Of a stretch of DNA of 7,298 nt, positions 1-6,166 are shown in pieces. Position 1 is the stretch's first letter. Each line of letters starts with the position of its first letter. The notes under the pieces were generated by a model. It searched no databases, was not told the DNA's origin, and saw only the letters and a list, made by a program, of their open reading frames with translations. Made by a program: the position numbers and the translations under genes. Origin of the DNA: DATEUP01 sp035283065 (GTDB lineage: Archaea > Thermoplasmatota > DTKX01 > DATEUP01); NCBI GenBank assembly GCA_035283065.1, contig DATEUP010000146.1, forward strand, positions 1-7,298. The letters run 5' to 3'.

Positions 1-1
1 G

Positions 2-3000
2 GGCGCCGAGGATGTCCTCGACCCGCCGGCGTCGCTCGAGGGCGTGCTTGTCCTTTCCCAGGAAACCGGCGGCCCCCAGGTCCTTGCAGAGGGGGCCCGG
101 GGTGTCGAGCTGCTCAAGATCTCGCTCTCGGCGACTGGGCGCGGCGCGCGGGTAGGTTCCCTCGAGGTCGTCCCCTCAGGGCCCGCGGATTTTTCGGCCC
201 TCGAAAGTGCAAGGCTCGTGCTTCCGGACGGCCGAAGCCTCGACGCGGTTTCCCAGTCGCCGGGCGCTCTTGCCTTCGAGGTCGATCCGCCCCTCGGGGT
301 CGAGGCCGGTTCGCCTTCAGAAGTTCGGCTCCTTGTCGACGTGGCGGCGGGCCGGGCCTTCACGCCCCTCGCGGGGCAGGCTTTTGGCGCTCGGCTAGCA
401 GGCGCGGGGACCGGTGAGGCGCCGCCGCTCCTCTTGATCCGGCCGCGCGAGCTTGCCCCCGCCGCGTACCTCGGTTTCGTCGCGGCCGCCCCCGTGGTTG
501 ATGGCGCATTCGGCGAGTGGAGGCTTGCAGGCGCGGCCGAGGACCCGGCCGACCCCGAGACGCTCCCGGGCGAGGACCTAATCGGCGTGCGCGCGATGAC
601 GAGCGGGCATTCTGGCGCGTTTTTTGCCGAAACGCGCGGCGCGATCCTTGAAGGCCCCGCCCTCCGCGAGATGCCCCAACTTGTCGAGATGCCCGCCGAG
701 GCTCAAGGTCCAGCCGCGGCTGGCGGCATTGCGCTTCCGCCCGCGCCTCGGGAAGAACCCTCCCCGCTTTCCACCGACGACCGCCTCCTCGTCTACTTCG
801 ACGCGGACGGCGACTCGTCGACGGGGTTCCGACCGGCACGCGATGTGCCGATTGGCGCGGAGTTCGTGGTCGAGGTGGCCGGACGCTTCTCCCTTGCCGC
901 CCGGAGCCAGCTCCTGGAATTTGCGGGCTCCTCACCCTTCGAGTCGCGCTGGGTGGCGCGAGGGCACCTCAAGGCTGCCGCGCAGGGGTCGGCACTCGAG
1001 GGGGAAATCCCCGAAGAGGTCATCCGCGCGACCGGCAGCGCGCGGGCCTTTTTCCAGACCGTCGCGTGGACAGGGCGGACCGGCGACTTGTCCGACGCGC
1101 TCCAGGACGTGGCCCTCGAGCCAGCGAGCCCTGAGAACCTCTTGCAGTTCCGAGCCGTGACCTTCGACCCGCTGCGGGGGCCTGCGCCCATACGGGAGTC
1201 GCTGCGCCTTGAGGCGCCCAACGGGTACTGGGTCGTCCAGCTCAAGGCGGCGCCGACTTCCGCGGTGCTTGGGGCGCTTGAAAGCGCCGGCGCGACACTC
1301 TACGGCTACGTGCACTCGAACGCGTACCTCGCGGCCATGGACCTTCCCGAGGCCGAGGTCGTGCGTTCGATGGATGAGGTCCGGTGGGTCGGCGTCTACG
1401 AGCCCGCTTTCAAGTTCCCCGTGGACCCGGCGGCGTGGGGCGACGGGTCGCTCACCTTGCTCGCGCTCCTCTTCACGAGGCCGCGGGACCTCGAGGACCA
1501 GGTCGAAGGCGTGGGAGGCGAGGTCCTCTCCGCGACGGACTCGTCCTTGCGCGTTCGCATCGACGGCCGCGACCTCGAAGCCTTCGCGCGGCTCCCCTCG
1601 ATCCAATATATCGACCTCGAGAACCAGCGTGTGCCGCTCAACGATGTAGCGCGTGCGCTGCAGGGCGTCAACCTGACGTATTCCAGGGACAGCCTGGACG
1701 GCTCGAACATCGTCGTTGGCATCAGCGATACGGGGATCGACTTCACGCACCCCGCCTTCGACGACACGGGGAACAGCTCGAGCGGGCCCCACTTTGACGG
1801 CAGAATCCTTGCGTACTACACCTACGGGGGGGCCTACGGCGACTCGAACGGCCACGGGACCCACACGGCGGGCTCGGTCGCAGGCGACGGCGACCTCTCC
1901 GAGACCGCAAACAACTCGGGCGCGGCGGCGACGAGCCAGTTCCGGGGAGCGGCGCCCGCCGCGGCGCTCGTTGTCACCGAGATTCTCGGGTCAAGCCCGC
2001 CCAGCGACGACAAGGTCTTCGCCGACCAGGAGGCCTTTGGCGCAACCGTTTCCTCGAATTCCTGGGGCTATGTCGACGCCCAAAACAACCCGATCACCGA
2101 CTACGACACGTCGGCGTACCTCACGGACCAGTCCGTCATTGACTCGAACACGAGCCGCGCCGGCCTGCAGCCGATGACGATCGTGTTTGCGGCGGGCAAC
2201 GATGGCGCGGGGGCAGGCACGGTCGGCTCGCCGGGCACGGCGAAGAACATCATCAGCGTGGGGGCCTCCGAATCGAACCGCGGGTACGACGCGTACGCCG
2301 ACAACGCCTCGTCGATTGCGAGCTTCTCATCCCGCGGGCCGACCGACGACCGAAGGGCGAAGCCCGACGTGGTTGCCGTCGGCACCTACATCCTCTCAGC
2401 GCAGTCGCGGACGAGCGGCTGCTCCTGCACCTATGGCGGTTGGGACGCAAGCTGGACGGGCGCGAACTACGCGTTCTCGAGCGGCACGAGCCAGGCGACC
2501 CCTCACGTGGCGGGGATCGCCGCGCTTATCCAGCAGGGGATCAACGATACCTTGGGGCGCGTCCCCTCGCCGGCGCTTGTCAAGGCGGCCTTGATCAACG
2601 GAGCCGAGGACCTCGGCTACGGCTTCGAGTTCACAGGCGGCGTCACGGGCGCGATGTCGCAAGGGTGGGGCCGCGTCAATGTAACCCGCTCCATCGATGG
2701 CCCGCCAAACGGCACGATCCTGCTCTTTGAGGAGGGCCCGGTCGTCGCGACGGGCAATGTTGCCATCCGCCGCTTCAACGTCCTCAGCTCGAGCACGCCG
2801 CTCAAGGCAACGGTCGTGTGGACGGACCAGCCGGGCAACCCGCAGGACACGAAGACGCTTGCGGAGTTGGTGAACGACCTCGACGTCACCGTGCGCGCGC
2901 CGAACGGCACGACCTACCACGGAAACAGGTTCCAAGGCTCATGGTCGCGCCCGAACCAGACGGCCTTCGACCGCCTGAACAACACGGAGAACGTGTTTGT

Positions 3001-5038
3001 CTCCTCGCCGGCGACCGGCACATGGACGCTCGAGGTCTCAGGGTACTTGGTGAAGTCCGCGGCGCAGAAGTTCGCGCTTGCCGTCTCGGGCAACCTCACG
3101 GCGCGCGCGCCGCCCTCCGTGGCCGATGTGCACGCAGTCCCGGGCGTCCCAGCCAACGCGAAGTTCGGCTGGAACCTGAGCGCGGTGGGCTCCGTGAACG
3201 GCGACGGCTTTGCCGACCTCGTGGTCGGTGCGCCTGGCACGGGCGGCGGGAACGGGTCCGTCTACATCTTCTTCGGAGGCTCGGGCGAGAGTTTCGCGAG
3301 CCTGAACGTCACGCTCGCCGACGTGACGATCAACGGGACGGCGGGCGAGGCGTTCGGGTCGGCGGTGGACACCTCGGGCGACTACGACGGCGACGGCACC
3401 GACGACCTTATCGTGGGGGCACCGGAGGGTGGGAAGGCCTACCTTTTCTACGGCGCGGAGAGTTGGTCGAGCCCGTCTCCCGCGGTCACCTTCGGCGGTT
3501 TTTCGGCCGACCGGTTTGGGTCCAGCGTGCTCCTTGCGCCCATCGACAACCGGTCGGGGGCCGAAGCGGTCGTTGGGGCGCCTCAAAATGCGAGCCAACG
3601 CGGCGCCGTGTTTGTCTTCGGGGGGACGCCCCCGTCGTCGAGCTGGAACGCCTCGGCCGCAAACGCCACGCTCCAGGGCACCCTCGACGGCTGGCGCTTG
3701 GGCACGGCACTTGCAAGCGGCGACGCCGACGGGGATTCCAAGGCCGAACTCGCCGTCGGGGCGCCGGGCGCCGCGCTTGTCCGAATGGCGAGGGGGGGAG
3801 GCGGGCTCTCCGCCTTCGCGTTCAACGCGACTTTCACGGGGGTCCCGGGGACCGCCTTCGGGCAGAGCCTCACGCTTGGGGGCGACGTGAACGACGATGG
3901 CAAGGACGATCTCATCGTGGGCGCGCCGTTTGCCAACGACTCGGCGGGGGCGGCCTACGTGTTCTTCGGCGCCTCGCCCCTTGCCGACGACGAGGTCATC
4001 CGCTACTATTTCTTCGATGACTTGGAGGGTGGCACCTCAAAGTGGCAGGAGATGAGCGGCTCGGCGAACGGGTCGAGCCCGTGGAGCTTGAGCTCGTCGG
4101 TCTTCTATGGGCCGGCGGGCTCCGGACATTCTTGGCAGGACTCGAGCGGGGCCTACGGCAACAGCGAGGACGCGTCGATCGCCTTTGCAGCCGGTGTCAA
4201 CCTGAGCGGCGCAACGGCGCCCCTTCTCACCTTTGTCTATCGCGCGGACCTCGAGGCGACGGCGACAAATTACGACGGGTTCCTCGTAAAATACACGGTC
4301 GACAGCGGGGCGAATTGGATCCAGCTCAACGCCGACAACAGCGAGGGCAACTACGACACGATCGGCTACGACCCGCCGGGTCCGCCTGGGGACAACACGC
4401 CGATCACCGACCTCTACGCGTTCACGTACGACCGCTTCGTGTGGCGCCAGGTGACCTTCAACCTTACCTCCCTTGCAGGCAATGCTTCCGTGAAGCTCCG
4501 GTTCCAGTTCGGCTCGGACAGCGCTGTCAACTCCGATGGCGTATACCTCGACGACATTGCCGTGCGCGAAGCCCGGCCCTCGAGCCCGGATGTTGCTCTC
4601 TATGGCGAGGGCGCCGGCGACCTCTTCGGGTTCGCGGTGGCGCCGATGGGAGATGCCAATGGGGACGGGGCGGCGGACTTTGCCGTCGGTGCGCCCTCGG
4701 CTTCGCCTGGCGGGCTTGCAGGAGCCGGCCAGGCATTTGTGTTCACAGGTTCGGCGACCTTGAACGGGACGAATACCTCCGCGAATGCGGCCGAAGTGCT
4801 CTCGGGCACTTCTGCGGGCGGAAACCTCGGCTGGTCCCTGGCGCCGCTTGCGGGATTCAACGTCTCGCAAGCGGTCTTCCTCGTCGCCGGGACGCCGGGC
4901 CTTTCCGCGGGCGGGGGCGGTGCCTCCGTCGGGAACGCGACCTCGCCGATCCCCGAGTTTGGAAGCGTGGCGATCCCGGGGGGCCTCGCGGCCCTCGTGT
5001 CCATCGGCCTTCGGAGGAACCGGCGGAGAGCCGCCTAG
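2..5038 (+). CDS. Giant secreted S8 (subtilisin, KP-43-like) protease with FG-GAP propeller and PEF-like C-terminus; 5' partial
   Basis: Predicted surface serine endopeptidase. The frame is open to the left edge and no signal peptide is visible, so the true start lies upstream; the GTG at 44 is only the first in-frame start codon in view. Residues are numbered from that GTG. Order: N-terminal beta domain (1-140); CBM9/DOMON-like domain (150-365) with a VDGAFGEW motif and a DADGD loop at 253-257; two propeptide-like repeats (394-458, 470-540), the first ending in a YEPAFK motif typical of KP-43-type proteases; catalytic domain (550-880) with Asp562 (SDTGID), His604 (GHGTH), oxyanion Asn719 (AAGND) and Ser816 (GTSQATP), so the triad is intact; KP-43-type beta-barrel (885-1020) with LVNDLDV and NTENVF motifs; seven FG-GAP repeats (1037-1631) interrupted by a jelly-roll domain (1315-1509); PEF-like tail (1634-1664). 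Its only two cysteines are Cys793 and Cys795. Family assignment is firm; the substrate is unknown. Confidence 0.95.
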   Translation, partial: GAEDVLDPPASLEGVLVLSQETGGPQVLAEGARGVELLKISLSATGRGARVGSLEVVPSGPADFSALESARLVLPDGRSLDAVSQSPGALAFEVDPPLGVEAGSPSEVRLLVDVAAGRAFTPLAGQAFGARLAGAGTGEAPPLLLIRPRELAPAAYLGFVAAAPVVDGAFGEWRLAGAAEDPADPETLPGEDLIGVRAMTSGHSGAFFAETRGAILEGPALREMPQLVEMPAEAQGPAAAGGIALPPAPREEPSPLSTDDRLLVYFDADGDSSTGFRPARDVPIGAEFVVEVAGRFSLAARSQLLEFAGSSPFESRWVARGHLKAAAQGSALEGEIPEEVIRATGSARAFFQTVAWTGRTGDLSDALQDVALEPASPENLLQFRAVTFDPLRGPAPIRESLRLEAPNGYWVVQLKAAPTSAVLGALESAGATLYGYVHSNAYLAAMDLPEAEVVRSMDEVRWVGVYEPAFKFPVDPAAWGDGSLTLLALLFTRPRDLEDQVEGVGGEVLSATDSSLRVRIDGRDLEAFARLPSIQYIDLENQRVPLNDVARALQGVNLTYSRDSLDGSNIVVGISDTGIDFTHPAFDDTGNSSSGPHFDGRILAYYTYGGAYGDSNGHGTHTAGSVAGDGDLSETANNSGAAATSQFRGAAPAAALVVTEILGSSPPSDDKVFADQEAFGATVSSNSWGYVDAQNNPITDYDTSAYLTDQSVIDSNTSRAGLQPMTIVFAAGNDGAGAGTVGSPGTAKNIISVGASESNRGYDAYADNASSIASFSSRGPTDDRRAKPDVVAVGTYILSAQSRTSGCSCTYGGWDASWTGANYAFSSGTSQATPHVAGIAALIQQGINDTLGRVPSPALVKAALINGAEDLGYGFEFTGGVTGAMSQGWGRVNVTRSIDGPPNGTILLFEEGPVVATGNVAIRRFNVLSSSTPLKATVVWTDQPGNPQDTKTLAELVNDLDVTVRAPNGTTYHGNRFQGSWSRPNQTAFDRLNNTENVFVSSPATGTWTLEVSGYLVKSAAQKFALAVSGNLTARAPPSVADVHAVPGVPANAKFGWNLSAVGSVNGDGFADLVVGAPGTGGGNGSVYIFFGGSGESFASLNVTLADVTINGTAGEAFGSAVDTSGDYDGDGTDDLIVGAPEGGKAYLFYGAESWSSPSPAVTFGGFSADRFGSSVLLAPIDNRSGAEAVVGAPQNASQRGAVFVFGGTPPSSSWNASAANATLQGTLDGWRLGTALASGDADGDSKAELAVGAPGAALVRMARGGGGLSAFAFNATFTGVPGTAFGQSLTLGGDVNDDGKDDLIVGAPFANDSAGAAYVFFGASPLADDEVIRYYFFDDLEGGTSKWQEMSGSANGSSPWSLSSSVFYGPAGSGHSWQDSSGAYGNSEDASIAFAAGVNLSGATAPLLTFVYRADLEATATNYDGFLVKYTVDSGANWIQLNADNSEGNYDTIGYDPPGPPGDNTPITDLYAFTYDRFVWRQVTFNLTSLAGNASVKLRFQFGSDSAVNSDGVYLDDIAVREARPSSPDVALYGEGAGDLFGFAVAPMGDANGDGAADFAVGAPSASPGGLAGAGQAFVFTGSATLNGTNTSANAAEVLSGTSAGGNLGWSLAPLAGFNVSQAVFLVAGTPGLSAGGGGASVGNATSPIPEFGSVAIPGGLAALVSIGLRRNRRRAA
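485..1123 (+). other. CBM9/DOMON-like domain upstream of the protease propeptide
   Basis: Residues about 148-360 of the large protease. The region begins with a VDGAFGEW motif (Asp153-Gly154, then Glu-Trp), the usual opening of CBM9-like domains. It continues with a DDRLLVYFDADGDSSTG segment (Asp245 to Gly261) that could bind calcium, then alternating hydrophobic strands and a Glu-rich strand near EGEIPEEVI. Such domains bind carbohydrates or small ligands in other secreted proteins. I assign the fold from these motifs alone; the ligand is unknown. A proline- and alanine-rich linker at about residues 215-240 interrupts it. Confidence 0.55.
1226..1660 (+). other. Two tandem subtilase propeptide-like repeats
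   Basis: Residues about 394-458 and 470-540 of the protease look like two copies of a small alpha/beta inhibitor-type fold. Each has a first strand (WVVQLKA; LTLLALLFT), a helix (SAVLGALESAG; DLEDQVEGVGG), a middle strand (LYGYVHSNAYLAAMDL; VLSATDSSLRVRID), a second helix (PEAEVVRSM; DLEAFARL) and a last strand (VRWVGVYEPAF; IQYIDLENQRV). The catalytic domain follows directly. In this family such segments act as intramolecular chaperone and inhibitor and are removed on maturation, so the mature enzyme probably begins near residue 540. The cleavage site is inferred. Confidence 0.65.
3152..4937 (+). repeat. Seven FG-GAP repeats (integrin-alpha-like beta-propeller), split by a jelly-roll domain at 3986-4569
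   Basis: Protein-level repeats within the protease. Each unit runs from a G-W/F-G-type start through an acidic calcium loop to a VGAP-type turn and a final YVFFG-like strand. Approximate units: 3152-3285 (loop SVNGDGFAD), 3326-3465 (DYDGDGTDD), 3489-3630 (degenerate, PIDNRSGAE), 3671-3805 (DADGDSKAE), 3831-3975 (DVNDDGKDD), 4598-4755 (DANGDGAAD) and 4799-4937 (degenerate, ends VAGTP). Seven units match the seven-bladed propeller of integrin alpha chains, which serves in adhesion or ligand binding. Between units 5 and 6 sit about 195 residues that start with a YYFFDDLEGG motif and end with a YLDDIAV strand, typical of MAM or immune-inhibitor-A jelly-roll domains. Confidence 0.85.
4943..5035 (+). 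other. PEF-like C-terminal sorting/anchor signal
   Basis: The last 31 residues of the protease (1634-1664) have the three parts of an archaeal sorting tail: an SPIPEFG motif, a short hydrophobic stretch (residues 1641-1656) and an Arg-rich end (RRNRRRAA). Known PEF-CTERM proteins carry such a tail for processing by an archaeosortase-type membrane enzyme. The hydrophobic stretch is short, at about 16 residues, and contains Pro and Gly, which suits a processed signal better than a stable membrane anchor. No sortase gene is in the window, so processing is inferred. Confidence 0.65.
5022..5038. terminator. Small GC hairpin ending in the shared CTAG of two convergent stop codons
   Basis: GGCGG (5022-5026), loop AGAG and CCGCC (5031-5035) form a perfect 5-bp inverted repeat that runs into the CTAG (5035-5038) carrying both stop codons. 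There is no clear T-run on either side, only CTTT at 5040-5043 on the plus strand. The repeat lies in Arg codons of the protease tail, so it may be chance in G+C-rich sequence. A termination role is a weak guess. Confidence 0.2.
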
Positions 5039-6078
5039 ACTTTCAGCCTGCCCGAGTTGACGTCCTTCACGAACGCGCGCACAAGCGCAAGCTCGCGGTC
5101 CACGTCGCGCATGTCCATCATGAGCGCCCAAGAGTGCAGGTAGCGCACGGACAGCGAGACGACCGCGGTCGGCACCCCGGCCCTCGAGAGGTGAATAGGG
5201 CCCGCATCGGTGCCGCCCACGAGCGGCTTCTTGACTTGGTAGGGCACGCGCAGGCGCTCGGCCGTCCGGATGAGGTGCTTCACGATCCCTGGAGGCACGA
5301 CCGTCGTATGGTCGGCGGCCGTGATGACGGGGCCCTTGCCCATGGCCGAGGGGCGCTTCGGCTCCGGGACGGACGGGAAGTCGCCGGCCGCCGTGCCTTC
5401 CAGGACGAGCCCGAAGTCCGGCTCAAGCCCGAAGGCCGCAGGCCCCGCTCCGCGGGCGCCGACCTCCTCCTGAACCGTCCACACGAGCTCGGCGTTTGCG
5501 CCCTCGAGTTTCTCGGCAAGCAGGGCCATGACCGCGCATCCCGCGCGGTCGTCGAACGCCTTGCCCGAGACGATGTTCTTGGACAGAACCTCGAAGAGCG
5601 TGGAGGGCACCATCGGGCTGCCGATTCGGATGCCCTTCGCCTTCATCTCGGCGCCGGTAAGGCCCGTGTCCACGGTGAGCTCGTCGACGGGGATGACCTT
5701 CTCTCGCTCAGCCGGCGTCGTGATGTGTGGGGGCTTCACGCCCATGGTGCCCGCCGCGCGGGCCTTGTCCCCGAGCACGGTGACGCGGCCGCCCGGCAGC
5801 ACGCGCGGGTCCCAGCCGCCGAGCGTCGTGAAACTGAGGAAGCCGCCGTCGTGGAGGTGCGTCGTGATGAAGCCAACCTCGTCCATGTGGGCGGCGACCA
5901 TGAGCCGCGGGCCCTTGCCCTCAAAGGAGGCGATGAGGTTCCCCAGCCGGTCCGTGCGGACCCTGTCCGCGAAGGGCTTCACGACGGAGGCAAGGTGCGC
6001 GCGCACCTCGTCCTCAAACCCCGGAGGGCCGGGGAGGTTCGAGAGGTCGCCAAGGAGTTCGAGCTTCTCAAGGGCCAT
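5035..6078 (-). CDS. M42 family metallo-aminopeptidase (TET / FrvX-like)
   Basis: Predicted cytosolic dinuclear-metal aminopeptidase of 347 residues, the usual length for M42. Visible motifs: AHMDEVG (His64 metal ligand, Asp66), AFDDRAG (bridging Asp in 176-177), QEEVGARGAG (Glu204 general base, Glu205 ligand), LEGTAAGD (Glu227 where the best-studied members have a ligand Asp), GGTDAG (289-293) and RYLHS (His315 ligand). The central KPPHITTPAER segment (115-125) is also typical. M42 enzymes generally form dodecameric tetrahedra that trim N-terminal residues from short peptides; substrate preference cannot be read from sequence. The ATG at 6078 is chosen because it opens the family's normal N-terminus and lies 27-34 nt from a TATA-like box, with no Shine-Dalgarno sequence. 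The reading frame stays open upstream to 6417, but that extension overlaps the divergent gene and looks non-coding. The gene converges on the protease gene with a 4-nt overlap. Confidence 0.95.
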   Translation of the reverse strand: MALEKLELLGDLSNLPGPPGFEDEVRAHLASVVKPFADRVRTDRLGNLIASFEGKGPRLMVAAHMDEVGFITTHLHDGGFLSFTTLGGWDPRVLPGGRVTVLGDKARAAGTMGVKPPHITTPAEREKVIPVDELTVDTGLTGAEMKAKGIRIGSPMVPSTLFEVLSKNIVSGKAFDDRAGCAVMALLAEKLEGANAELVWTVQEEVGARGAGPAAFGLEPDFGLVLEGTAAGDFPSVPEPKRPSAMGKGPVITAADHTTVVPPGIVKHLIRTAERLRVPYQVKKPLVGGTDAGPIHLSRAGVPTAVVSLSVRYLHSWALMMDMRDVDRELALVRAFVKDVNSGRLKV

Positions 6079-6104
6079 GGGGAAGGGCGAGCGCGGCCTC
6101 GGGC

Positions 6105-6112
6105 GATAAAAG
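6105..6112 (-). promoter_or_regulatory. TATA-like box for the M42 gene
   Basis: On the minus strand the sequence reads CTTTTATC, one of the few A+T-rich patches in the window. It lies 27-34 nt before the ATG at 6078. Archaeal TATA boxes sit about 25-30 nt before the transcription start, so the transcript would begin at or just before the ATG. That makes it leaderless, which agrees with the missing ribosome-binding site. Confidence 0.5.
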
Positions 6113-6130
6113 TTCGGGGGGCTCCGGGGG

Positions 6131-6143
6131 CAATAGATCAAAA
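6131..6143 (+). promoter_or_regulatory. Weak TATA-like patch for the GNAT gene
   Basis: CAATAGATCAAAA is the only other A+T-rich stretch in the 88-nt divergent region. It is 24-36 nt before the GTG at 6167, the same geometry as for the aminopeptidase, and would give a leaderless message. It matches a TATA consensus less well than the opposite-strand box. The two boxes are about 20 bp apart, so factors binding one could obstruct the other. Confidence 0.35.
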
Positions 6144-6166
6144 CCGCCTGAGGGCTTCGAGCCCCG

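Noticed and set aside
7..22. CGAGGA-TG-TCCTCG inverted repeat near the left edge
   Set aside because: A short palindrome within coding sequence, expected often by chance at this base composition, with no promoter or terminator context.
44..46. GTG as the true start of the protease
   Set aside because: The frame stays open to the window edge with similar codon use, no signal peptide follows the GTG, and the exported protein needs one.
932..1864. 310-codon minus-strand open frame inside the protease gene
   Set aside because: It is antisense to well-supported propeptide and catalytic coding sequence and has no recognisable motif.
2818..4020. 400-codon plus-strand open frame in another frame of the protease gene
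   Set aside because: Its translation is dominated by Arg and Gly, and the overlapping frame has clear FG-GAP and beta-barrel motifs.
4037..5131. 364-codon minus-strand open frame across the convergent junction
   Set aside because: It overlaps both real genes and its translation is Arg/Val-rich with no domain; it is a shadow frame.
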